Virus record (IMG/VR): IMGVR_UViG_3300010160_002536
Span: 1 to 31,635 of that record
DNA length: 31,635 bases
From: a virus
Direction: 5' to 3' (one strand)
Within the stretch, counting starts at the first letter, position 1. Each line of letters begins with the position of its first letter. Under the pieces are notes generated by a model that did no database searches, had not been told where the DNA came from, and saw nothing but the letters and a program-made list of their open reading frames with translations. Shown piece after piece: positions 13,862-21,713 of this stretch. The position numbers were made by a program, and so were the translations under genes.

Positions 13862-14261
13862 TTTAAGAACTATTATTAAAACGCTGTCATATCGAACAGC
13901 AGTAGCATTATCAATATTCATTGCATCAATTGTTATGAATTACGGAGCCGGATTTGGATTGAAGTTTGTGATTTTGGTTTACACTTTAGGATCTCTAACA
14001 TTTTACATACAAGAACGACTATGGCTTAGAGTCAAATGGGGAATGGAAGGAATTCATGAGTTACATAAGAGAACTGTTGCCAAAACGATTACATGGAGAA
14101 TTTGGTCGTTGATTGTTTTGTTTGTGTTTGGTATAGTAATGGGTCTACAAAGTTCTGACGCAATTGAGTGGACCATAGTAACTAATGTTTTGTTTATTGT
14201 TGTACATTATGCACACGAACGTGCTTGGAACTTAATTTCTTGGAGAAAGGTATCTGTATGA
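13851..14261 (+). CDS. DUF2061-type membrane protein (two repeats)
   Basis: A 136-residue protein starting at TTG with GGAG seven to eight bases upstream, overlapping the radical SAM stop by 11 bases. Two DUF2061-like repeats are visible: RTIIKTLSYRTAVALSIF to YIQERLW (about 6-58) and RTVAKTITWRIWSLIVLF to VVHYAHERAWN (about 73-127). Each has the K-T-x-x-(Y/W)-R entry, two hydrophobic helices and an E-R-x-W exit, giving four membrane segments. DUF2061 proteins are small inner-membrane proteins of unknown function. Placement between a radical SAM enzyme and an outer-membrane barrel suggests an envelope-directed step. Confidence 0.85.
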   Translation: MESNLRTIIKTLSYRTAVALSIFIASIVMNYGAGFGLKFVILVYTLGSLTFYIQERLWLRVKWGMEGIHELHKRTVAKTITWRIWSLIVLFVFGIVMGLQSSDAIEWTIVTNVLFIVVHYAHERAWNLISWRKVSV

Positions 14262-14830
14262 AAAAATTAATAACAATATTAGCAAGTATGATCTGTATGG
14301 CCACAGCCCAGGCAGGTACTGTTGTGGTTGCGGCAGGCGTGGGCCAAGAAAATATCACTTACCCTAAAACATTTACTGTTGACCTTTATCAAGTAGCAGT
14401 ATCTTATAGATATGATAACGGAGTCTATCTAGGAACAAGTATCCAAAAAGGGTATCCTGAACTTACAACGATACCTTCAGAATCAAGATATGAGGCATAT
14501 ACAGGTTATACCAAAAAGATAGATCAATTCATGCCGTATGCTCAGATAGCAGTTGGCCGCAGAGATATTAATTCTGCAACGGCAACGGATTATAACTACT
14601 ACGCATTGACTGTCGGAACAAAATATGATTTTACATCAAAAATATATGGAGATGTTATGTATCGATATCGTAATAACTATGATACTTCGTCATTATGGAA
14701 GACAAATCTGTATGGTGTCGGTTTAGGTTATAAGATTACTCCAAACGTTAGTGTTGAGGCAGGGTATGCATTAACTTACGGAGATTACGAAAGTAATCAA
14801 TATAGAGTTTTTTTAGTTCGAAGGTTTTAA
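14258..14830 (+). CDS. Outer-membrane beta-barrel protein (Omp/porin-like)
   Basis: Start placed at the ATG at 14258, in an ATGA overlap with the DUF2061 stop and with AAAGG seven bases upstream. The 190-residue product has a signal peptide MKKLITILASMICMATAQAG. The mature chain is a run of amphipathic aromatic strands (TVVVAAGVGQENI, YQVAVSYRYDNGVYLGTSI, YEAYTGYTKKI, YGVGLGYKITPNVSVEAGYA) and ends in phenylalanine (VFLVRRF), the C-terminal aromatic signal recognised by the BAM complex. About eight strands are likely, as in OmpA/OmpX-like or opacity-type proteins. A virus encoding its own outer-membrane barrel might alter receptors or permeability. Confidence 0.87.
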   Translation: MKKLITILASMICMATAQAGTVVVAAGVGQENITYPKTFTVDLYQVAVSYRYDNGVYLGTSIQKGYPELTTIPSESRYEAYTGYTKKIDQFMPYAQIAVGRRDINSATATDYNYYALTVGTKYDFTSKIYGDVMYRYRNNYDTSSLWKTNLYGVGLGYKITPNVSVEAGYALTYGDYESNQYRVFLVRRF

Positions 14831-14831
14831 A

Positions 14832-16016
14832 TTGAAGATTTATCAGAACGGACTTTTACTTAACCTATCGAATAAAGTTTTAGATTATGTAGATAAGTTA
14901 AAAAAGGAACAGGTAGTAACAATCTGTTCGATAGATCACGCTGAGCATATTGCCGCTTATGTCGCTTGGATGACAGTAGGCGGCAATATTTTTATTAAAG
15001 CACCATTTCTTTCAAAAACAGAGTCGTCGTATCTAGACGAGAAAGTTTTAACTTTACCATACAATGACTCTTTGTTTTTTCATACTAGCGGCACTACCGG
15101 ATTGCCTAAAATTGCTGTGCATCAAAAACAGCAGATACAACACGCAATTATTTCGTCTACTACTATCATGGGATGGGATAGTAATGTTAAATTTTTAAAT
15201 CTGTTACCAGCATTTACAGTTGGGTTTTGGAATATGATTATTCCTTCTTTAATAGAACACAATTTTTCCATAGTGCTAGGATCAAGAGAAACAATTCTAG
15301 ATGATCTTAATCAAAATACTAATGTTACTATTATAGTACCAGCACTAATGGACTACTTACGCTTGAGAAATGTTCCTATTGATTTTTCAAAATATAATAA
15401 AGTAGGAATAGGTTCTTCGGCAGTACTTGATCGCCATGTAGAATTCTTTTTTAAAAATAAAGGAAAAGCTCTAAATCACATGTATGGAACTACGGAAGTA
15501 GGTACTCCTATATTACATCGATTATCAACAAACTCTGACGATTTTGCAAGATACTTAAATTTAACTTCAACTCAGTCTGCTGAGTTTAAAATAATGAATA
15601 AAGAGTTATGGATCAAAGGGCCAACTCTGTGTGCTAATATACAAGACTTTGGACTAACTGATGGTTGGTTTAATACTCACGATTTGTGGGATCAACAAGA
15701 TAACATGATTAAATTTATAGGCAGGTCAAATGACATTGTTAAATTAAATGGATTTAAAGCTAGTTTATTAGCCATTGAAACAATTGCCGAAGACGATGCG
15801 GAGTTGGGAGAGGCCGTTGCAGTTGTCAGAAACAGTTTAGGCACAGATTGGATAGAATTATTTTTTACTAATAAGAACGCTGTTACTAATAAAACTGCCA
15901 TGAATGAAATATTTCTTAAAAAGTTACCAGACTTCAGTGTTCCTAGAAAATTTACATACATAGATGCTGTTCCACGAAATGCAATGGGCAAAAAAACAAG
16001 AGCAATTGACTTATGA
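14832..16016 (+). CDS. ANL-superfamily adenylate-forming enzyme (AMP-binding)
   Basis: A 394-residue enzyme beginning at TTG, two bases after the barrel gene stop and with GAAGG nine bases before it. The ANL motifs are in order: HTSGTTGLPK (84-93, P-loop), MYGTTEVG (217-224), DGWFNTHDLW (277-286, D284), FIGRSNDIVKLNGFK (295-309, hinge), and C-terminal RNAMGKKTR (382-390) with candidate catalytic lysine K387. The N-terminal subdomain before the P-loop is short (about 80 residues), making it compact relative to typical 500-600-residue acyl-CoA synthetases. It would activate a carboxylate as acyl-AMP. No carrier protein or acyltransferase is seen nearby, so the acceptor is unknown. Confidence 0.92.
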   Translation: MKIYQNGLLLNLSNKVLDYVDKLKKEQVVTICSIDHAEHIAAYVAWMTVGGNIFIKAPFLSKTESSYLDEKVLTLPYNDSLFFHTSGTTGLPKIAVHQKQQIQHAIISSTTIMGWDSNVKFLNLLPAFTVGFWNMIIPSLIEHNFSIVLGSRETILDDLNQNTNVTIIVPALMDYLRLRNVPIDFSKYNKVGIGSSAVLDRHVEFFFKNKGKALNHMYGTTEVGTPILHRLSTNSDDFARYLNLTSTQSAEFKIMNKELWIKGPTLCANIQDFGLTDGWFNTHDLWDQQDNMIKFIGRSNDIVKLNGFKASLLAIETIAEDDAELGEAVAVVRNSLGTDWIELFFTNKNAVTNKTAMNEIFLKKLPDFSVPRKFTYIDAVPRNAMGKKTRAIDL

Positions 16017-16633
16017 AAATTGATACAGAACACTTACACTATTGGATGCAAGCTATTCGACAAAGTCCAGATCCTATTCGGACCATGGATGCCTTTTGGT
16101 CAGGACAACTTAAAAGTAAAGAGTGGCTAATTAATTCGTTAGAGTTAGTTGTTCATCCTCAAGTTGATTGTACATTGCCTAAGCCTTTTTCTATAGACAT
16201 TCACGGTGGGTGGGTTGGTGTTCTTGCCAGCATGATGTTTCAAAGTAGGATCCCGGTAGCTAGTATTCGCAGTATTGATATAGATCCTAGTTGTGAATCT
16301 ATTGCTACTATGATGAATAAGGGTGAGGAAATATTAGGAAAGTTTCGAGCAATTACATCGGATATGTGTGCCATAAGAAGTGATGCCGATATTATTATTA
16401 ATACTAGTTGTGAACATATTACACAAGATCAATATGATTTATGGCTTAGTGGACACCCTCAAAATAGTTTGTTAGTTCTTCAAAGCAATAACTATAACAT
16501 TCCCGAACATGTGCGCATCTCTAAAGATTTAGAAGAATTTAAAGAGCAATGCCAACTTGAAATATTATGGGCTGGAGAATTAGAACTACCGTTATACAAA
16601 CGATGGATGGTTATAGGACATAAAAATGTATAA
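16013..16633 (+). CDS. Class I SAM-dependent methyltransferase-like protein
   Basis: A 206-residue protein with a Rossmann-like pattern: SIDIHGGWVGVLASMMFQ (65-82) corresponds to the SAM-binding glycine loop, IRSIDIDPSCESI (92-104) to the acidic end of strand two, ITSDMCAI (119-126) to the third motif, and ADIIINTSCEHI (130-141) to strand four. The family assignment is by fold pattern; the target is unknown. The ATG overlaps the ANL gene stop (ATGA), and the next radical SAM gene starts eight bases before its end. Adjacency to a radical SAM enzyme and an adenylating enzyme suggests a shared pathway. Confidence 0.76.
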   Translation: MKIDTEHLHYWMQAIRQSPDPIRTMDAFWSGQLKSKEWLINSLELVVHPQVDCTLPKPFSIDIHGGWVGVLASMMFQSRIPVASIRSIDIDPSCESIATMMNKGEEILGKFRAITSDMCAIRSDADIIINTSCEHITQDQYDLWLSGHPQNSLLVLQSNNYNIPEHVRISKDLEEFKEQCQLEILWAGELELPLYKRWMVIGHKNV

Positions 16634-17609
16634 ATTAGATCAAATTAAAGAAATTCATTTAGAATTAACAAACAAATGTCAAGCCAGTTGTCCGATGTGT
16701 CAACGTAATATACAAGGCGGCATTGCAAACCCTTGGTTAATAGAAACAGAAATTACTATAGACCAATTCAAAAAATGGTTTCCTATTCCCTTTATCAAAC
16801 AGCTAACCAAATTATTCATGTGCGGTAACTCAGGCGATGCCATAGTTGCTAAAGATACACTTAAAGTATTCCAGTATGTTAGAGAGCATAACTCAAACAT
16901 AGAACTAGGGTTGCATACTAATGGCAGCGCACAATCAGAAAAATGGTGGGAACAATTGGCCAAATTGAATGTGTTTGTTACATTTGGTATTGACGGGTTA
17001 GCTGATACACATTCATTGTATCGAATCGGAACTAATTTTGATAAGATAATTAACAATGCCACAGTCTTTATTCAGTCTGGTGGCCTAGCAAGATGGCACA
17101 TGTTAGTGTTCGAACACAACAAACATCAAATAGATGAATGTAGGAGTTTAAGTGAAAAGTTAGGATTCTCAGAATTTGTACAAAAGAATTCTGCTAGATT
17201 CCGAGATGGGCACTTGCCAGTTCTCACCAAAGAAGGCAAGACTAGCCATATAATTTACCCTACCGAAAGAAGCATTGATATATCTAAGAAATTGTTTTCC
17301 ATCAAATTGGAAGAAACAAAAAAAATAAATTGTAAAGTTAAAAAAGATAAAAGTTTGTTTGTAGGAGCAGACGGTAGTGTTACTCCGTGTTGTTGGTTAG
17401 ATTATACTGGAACAACACCCAACACCTTTAGTCTAGTTGATTACAAAGACCAAGGGTTCGTTAATCCAAATCTTAATACACAATCATTTGAAGATATATT
17501 TGAAAGTCAATTTTTCAATCGTATTGAAGAAACGTGGTCTAATAAACCCTTGCGAGCATGTACTAAACAATGCGGCGAAGTAGACAAGGCCAATGAACAA
17601 TTTAGATAA
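16626..17609 (+). CDS. Radical SAM protein with twitch/SPASM-like C-terminus
   Basis: A 327-residue protein. The cluster motif is KCQASCPMC, C18, C22 and C25. The usual GGEP motif is replaced by FMCGNSGDA (64-72), the C-G-N-x-G-D variant seen in some subfamilies. The barrel continues with LHTNGSA and VTFGIDGLADTHSLYR. The C-terminal region has INCKV, a strand LFVGADGSVTPCCWLDYTG and RACTKQCG, an arrangement of cysteines for an auxiliary Fe-S cluster. It differs from the N-terminal-twitch radical SAM genes that follow. It overlaps both neighbours. Substrate unknown. Confidence 0.92.
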   Translation: MYKLDQIKEIHLELTNKCQASCPMCQRNIQGGIANPWLIETEITIDQFKKWFPIPFIKQLTKLFMCGNSGDAIVAKDTLKVFQYVREHNSNIELGLHTNGSAQSEKWWEQLAKLNVFVTFGIDGLADTHSLYRIGTNFDKIINNATVFIQSGGLARWHMLVFEHNKHQIDECRSLSEKLGFSEFVQKNSARFRDGHLPVLTKEGKTSHIIYPTERSIDISKKLFSIKLEETKKINCKVKKDKSLFVGADGSVTPCCWLDYTGTTPNTFSLVDYKDQGFVNPNLNTQSFEDIFESQFFNRIEETWSNKPLRACTKQCGEVDKANEQFR

Positions 17610-18870
17610 CGTATGGTGTCCTATCCCATGGAGTCATGTTGCTGTTAAAAGTAACGGATATCTACGGGTATGCTCTCATAGCCAAAGTGGCGGCAATAAA
17701 AATACGTTACTTGAAAAAGATGGAAGACTTTTAAGAATAAATGATATTGATCAAGCATTAAATTCTGATACTTTAAAAGATGTTAGAATAAAATTTCTTA
17801 ATAACGAATGGCCGGAACAATGCCGGCGTTGTAAACTAGAGCAAGCTGCCGGAAAACGTAGTCGCAACCAATGGGAAGCGACCATGTATGACTTTACCAG
17901 AGAGGATGCTGAACGAATCACACTGCTGGACGGAACTGTGACCGAACAACGGGTACTATCAATGGATTTAAGGCTAGGTAATAAATGTAACCTGCAATGT
18001 GTTATGTGCTATCCTGGCGAAAGTAATCAGTGGAATAAGATACAAGAACAAATTACAGGATCTAAAGTGTTCATGATAGATCATGTTACTTATAGCACAG
18101 ACGGTCACGAACATTTTGATTGGTGCAATCAGCAAGACTATTATCAACTGTTAACTGACCATTCAGAGTATTTGCAAAAAATCAAATTTGGCGGCGGTGA
18201 ACCGTGGCTTGTTAAACAACACTTGATATTATTAAAAAATTTAATAGAGCAGGGATTTTCCAAAAATATTGAATTAGAGTACAGCATCAATGTCACAGTC
18301 ATTCCTAAAGAATTCCTAGATGCTATCAGTCAATTTAAATTTGTTAAATTATGTTGTTCCATTGATGCGTATGGCGAAGTTAATGAGGCCATACGTTATC
18401 CAACTAAATGGAACGTAATTGAAAAAAACTTAGATTTTTTAGATGGCATGCCCGATCATTTTTCTATCTTCACTAGCACAACTTTATCAATTTTAAACAT
18501 TGAGCACTTTGTTACGTGGATGCAATGGTTAGAGAGCAAACAATTTAAAAAGATTAACCTTAATACGTTTTCTGATATAGTAAGTCATCCTGTGATGAAT
18601 CCAAAATATTTAAATTTACGATTAATGACTGCCAAGCAACATTTGGAAATATTTAAATATCTTAAAGAACAAACGGATAACCACAGAATATTGACAATGC
18701 TAACCCAATGGGAAGAGTATTCTAAAACCCTTCCTATGACTGACAAAGAAATTGTGCAAGGCAGAAAAGATTTATTAAACTTTTTTATAAAGATGTCTGC
18801 AATACAAGGTAAAGATTGGAAAATAATTTTCCCCAGATGTCATAGGATGATAGTAGAATGGAACGAGTAA
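17593..18870 (+). CDS. N-terminal-twitch radical SAM protein (copy A)
   Basis: A 425-residue protein with the auxiliary-cluster (twitch) domain at the N-terminus. WCPIPWSHVAVKSNGYLRVC provides C9 and C27, and EQCRRCKLEQ provides C77 and C80. The radical SAM core then begins with LRLGNKCNLQCVMC (C132, C136, C139) and KFGGGEPWLVK (198-208), followed by CCSIDAYGEVNEAIRYPTKW, the family's characteristic S-I-D-(A/G)-x-G-x-x-(N)-x-x-I-R-Y-P. This domain order corresponds to the 'twitch domain-containing radical SAM' group of phages and bacteria. It overlaps the preceding radical SAM gene by 17 bases. The substrate is not known for this group, to my knowledge. Confidence 0.92.
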   Translation: MNNLDNVWCPIPWSHVAVKSNGYLRVCSHSQSGGNKNTLLEKDGRLLRINDIDQALNSDTLKDVRIKFLNNEWPEQCRRCKLEQAAGKRSRNQWEATMYDFTREDAERITLLDGTVTEQRVLSMDLRLGNKCNLQCVMCYPGESNQWNKIQEQITGSKVFMIDHVTYSTDGHEHFDWCNQQDYYQLLTDHSEYLQKIKFGGGEPWLVKQHLILLKNLIEQGFSKNIELEYSINVTVIPKEFLDAISQFKFVKLCCSIDAYGEVNEAIRYPTKWNVIEKNLDFLDGMPDHFSIFTSTTLSILNIEHFVTWMQWLESKQFKKINLNTFSDIVSHPVMNPKYLNLRLMTAKQHLEIFKYLKEQTDNHRILTMLTQWEEYSKTLPMTDKEIVQGRKDLLNFFIKMSAIQGKDWKIIFPRCHRMIVEWNE

Positions 18871-19712
18871 AAATAGCTCCCGAATATGATGCTAAATGGT
18901 TAGAAGTTGAACGGCCTCAAGCATTATGCGATAATCATTTAGAATCATTATTTTCAAAAGTAATGACCGGCTTCGGCGGACTTGAAGTCGACCACAGAAT
19001 AACTGCCAACACTACATTTAAAGAAAAGGCTAGTAAATGGATACTTGATTCAAGATTAAATCATCTATCAGGCTTTAACAATTTTAATCGTGTGGACATT
19101 ATAAACGGGTGTACTCAATTTATAGATAATATCTACATGCAAGGACCACCTCAAGTTATTGTTGGAGATTATCGGTACCATGAAAGACTAGGCAACCAAG
19201 CAACATATCCAGGTACACTAAAAGAAAGCATACCTTTAATTATTGCAATGCCATTTCCTAGCACAGGTGCAGTACATAATCAAATGACGGAGATATTAAA
19301 TGAAGCACAAGACAAAAATGTTGATGTACATGTGGATGGTGCTTGGCTTACTTGTTGCCGCGGAATTGACTTTGATATAGGTCATCCTGCAATCAAATCC
19401 GTGGGCATAAGTTTGAGCAAGGGATTAGGTCTTGGCTGGAACAGAATCGGCTTACGTTGGTCAAAACATCTGTTGCCTGACAGTATCAGTATAATGAATG
19501 ACTTTCACATGGAATTGAGAATGGGAGCTATCGTTGGGAACTATATACTTGATAATGTTCAGTCAGATTATCTTTGGAGTTCTTACGGAGATTTAAATGC
19601 TAAGATCTGTAAAGATTTTAATCTGACTCCGTCTAATGCAATACATATGGCGTTTAATCAAACTGGCAATTTTGTTGGACTAAGTCCGTTATTACGATAC
19701 TTAATGAAATGA
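18858..19712 (+). CDS. PLP-dependent fold-type-I (aminotransferase-like) enzyme
   Basis: A 284-residue protein with the aminotransferase signature. VDVHVDGAWLT (156-166) carries D160, which would contact the PLP ring nitrogen. SVGISLSKGLGLGWNRIG (181-198) carries K188, the Schiff-base lysine, with a spacing of 28 residues as in this fold. A substrate/phosphate loop may be in MPFPSTGAVHNQ. It is short compared with usual 350-450-residue members, so the N- and C-terminal small domain is reduced. No truncation or frameshift is apparent: the start overlaps the previous radical SAM stop by 13 bases and the end is a normal stop. It could supply or modify an amino group; reaction unknown. Confidence 0.78.
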   Translation: MERVKIAPEYDAKWLEVERPQALCDNHLESLFSKVMTGFGGLEVDHRITANTTFKEKASKWILDSRLNHLSGFNNFNRVDIINGCTQFIDNIYMQGPPQVIVGDYRYHERLGNQATYPGTLKESIPLIIAMPFPSTGAVHNQMTEILNEAQDKNVDVHVDGAWLTCCRGIDFDIGHPAIKSVGISLSKGLGLGWNRIGLRWSKHLLPDSISIMNDFHMELRMGAIVGNYILDNVQSDYLWSSYGDLNAKICKDFNLTPSNAIHMAFNQTGNFVGLSPLLRYLMK

Positions 19713-19740
19713 AACTAAGCATGGTACACAAAATATAAAA

Positions 19741-21039
19741 ATGTCAAATCAAAGTAATACATTCTGTCCGCTACCGTGGATACATCTTGCTACCCGGCCA
19801 AACGGCGATGTTAGAGTATGCTGTACAGCAAATGCCAGCGGTGCGGGTATGGTTGATGTTAAGGATGCAGGTCTTGTAACAGGCATGAATCTTAAAACGC
19901 ACACTATTACAGAAGTTTGGAATAGTGAATTTATGCGCAATGTGAGATTACAAATGCTGGATAATAAAATTCCAAGTAGTTGTACCAAATGTTTCCAGGA
20001 AGAAAGCCAAGGTATTAAAAGTAAGCGTAATTGGGAAACAATAGTGTGGAAAGATCGATTGAATATTGATAGTATTGTATCTCAAACCGAGGCCGATGGA
20101 AGTCTTCCAGTTAACATTCCGTACTTTGATTTACGATTAGGAAATATGTGCCAACTCAAGTGTGTGATGTGTAGTCCTCATGACAGTAGTAGTTGGATCA
20201 AAGAATGGAAGATACAGTATCCAAAATATAAGACTATAGATCTTAAACAAGATCAAGGCTGGGATTTAACGTTTGATTATACATGGTATCAAAAAGGCAG
20301 TTTCTTAGATACCATGAAAGACCAAGCTAGTAACATTCGAGAGTTATATTTTGCTGGCGGCGAGCCTTTAATTATACCCGAACATTATAAAATACTAGAG
20401 TTCATTATAGAATCCGGAGTTGCTAAAGATTGTGTTTTAAGATACAACAGTAACGGATTAGAACTTCCAGAAAAATTATTTGACTTGTGGAGTAAATTTA
20501 AACAGGTAAAATTTAATTTTAGCATTGACGCTGTGGGAGAGAAGAACGATTACATTAGATATCCAAGCAAGTGGTCAACTATTATTAAGAATCTTCAACG
20601 ATTAGATGATACACCGGATAACATTATTGTAAACATAGCCTGTGCTGTGCAATTATTAAACATAATGAATTTACCGGATCTAGTACAATGGAAACGCAGT
20701 ATGAATTTTAAGAAGATCAACATGCCACCGTACGGTGCAGGATTGATAGGTACTCATTTGGTTTATCTTCCTAGCTATCTTAGTATTAGGGTTTTACCTA
20801 TACACATTAAAAAAGAAATAGAATCTCAAATAACTTATTTTTGTTCTAAAAACACACACGACTTAGAGTTTATGTCAAATTCGTATGGCTTGCAACGGTG
20901 GATGGGAATAATTAAATATATGATGTCCGAAGATTGGTCTAGCAAACTTCCTTCAACCATTGAATATTTAGAAACATGCGATGCCCAACGCGGCACTAAT
21001 TTTAGAAAAATATTTCCAGAATTAAGTAATTTAAGATAA
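19741..21039 (+). CDS. N-terminal-twitch radical SAM protein (copy B)
   Basis: A 432-residue relative of copy A. The N-terminal FCPLPWIHLATRPNGDVRVCC gives C9 and C27/C28, and SCTKCFQEESQ gives C81 and C84. The core has DLRLGNMCQLKCVMCSP (C137, C141, C144), AGGEPLI, and SIDAVGEKNDYIRYPSKW. It is closer by eye to the copy at 26708-27985 (FCPRPWIHQMVRPDGGIKMC) than to copy A. A 28-base gap with no obvious ribosome site separates it from the PLP gene, the largest gap in this operon. It is followed 17 bases later by an oxygenase-like gene. Confidence 0.92.
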   Translation: MSNQSNTFCPLPWIHLATRPNGDVRVCCTANASGAGMVDVKDAGLVTGMNLKTHTITEVWNSEFMRNVRLQMLDNKIPSSCTKCFQEESQGIKSKRNWETIVWKDRLNIDSIVSQTEADGSLPVNIPYFDLRLGNMCQLKCVMCSPHDSSSWIKEWKIQYPKYKTIDLKQDQGWDLTFDYTWYQKGSFLDTMKDQASNIRELYFAGGEPLIIPEHYKILEFIIESGVAKDCVLRYNSNGLELPEKLFDLWSKFKQVKFNFSIDAVGEKNDYIRYPSKWSTIIKNLQRLDDTPDNIIVNIACAVQLLNIMNLPDLVQWKRSMNFKKINMPPYGAGLIGTHLVYLPSYLSIRVLPIHIKKEIESQITYFCSKNTHDLEFMSNSYGLQRWMGIIKYMMSEDWSSKLPSTIEYLETCDAQRGTNFRKIFPELSNLR

Positions 21040-21056
21040 TCCAAAGAGAACAACAC

Positions 21057-21713
21057 ATGACACAAGATGAAATTGAAAGAGGACTGTTGTTTAACAGTCT
21101 TGCTAACATGGGGCAATATATTAAATTACAAATGTGTGTTGACCCTAGTAAGTTAGAGCATGATTTAGAAAAATTTAAGAACAATTGGTGCCCGTATAAT
21201 GTAAAAAAAGATAGCCACAACAACAGGTGGGGACTGCCTGTTACTAGCCACACTGGTGATGTCATGGACAACTATCACCTTAACAGTTTTGGCTATATGC
21301 AAGAGTATCACACTGAAGAAATGCGTGAAGATAATTTTATAACTCCTACAGAAGTGTATCATGCTCTTCCACAAATTCAAGAAATTATAGATATGTTCAC
21401 ACCTGACATTGGTCGTGTGCATTTTTTAAAAATAGGTGCTGGCGGTTATTTCCCTCCACATATTGATCACCCTGGCTATTCTCCAGAGTATATTAGGTTA
21501 ATTATTGTATTTGGGAAATGCAAGCCAGAACATTTTGTGCAAATGATCGATGGCAAACCAGTTTACCTTGATCCTGGATATGTATACTTTGTTAATTTTC
21601 AACTTGAACATAGTGTTTTTAGTTTTACAGATAGCGTATATTCAATGATACTTACTGTTAAAATGACTGAAAAGAATTTCAATACTATTCTAAAAAATAT
21701 GATGAGTCAATGA
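21057..21713 (+). CDS. Aspartyl/2OG-Fe(II) hydroxylase-like protein
   Basis: A 218-residue protein. RVHFLKIGAGGYFPPHIDHP (120-139) contains H135-x-D137, and YFVNFQLEHSVFSFTDS (177-193) contains H185, which together fit the H-x-D...H iron facial triad of cupin-fold oxygenases. The strand pattern between them (IRLIIVFG, YLDPGYVY) supports a double-stranded beta-helix. The N-terminal 110 residues are helical. Substrate unknown; the family includes protein and peptide hydroxylases. It is tightly linked to radical SAM genes on both sides (the next gene starts four bases before its end). Confidence 0.8.
   Translation: MTQDEIERGLLFNSLANMGQYIKLQMCVDPSKLEHDLEKFKNNWCPYNVKKDSHNNRWGLPVTSHTGDVMDNYHLNSFGYMQEYHTEEMREDNFITPTEVYHALPQIQEIIDMFTPDIGRVHFLKIGAGGYFPPHIDHPGYSPEYIRLIIVFGKCKPEHFVQMIDGKPVYLDPGYVYFVNFQLEHSVFSFTDSVYSMILTVKMTEKNFNTILKNMMSQ

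Noticed and set aside
18858-19712. Truncated or frameshifted aminotransferase pseudogene
   Set aside because: The protein is short, but D160 and K188 are intact, the start is coupled to the upstream gene and no remnant of a missing domain appears in other frames nearby.
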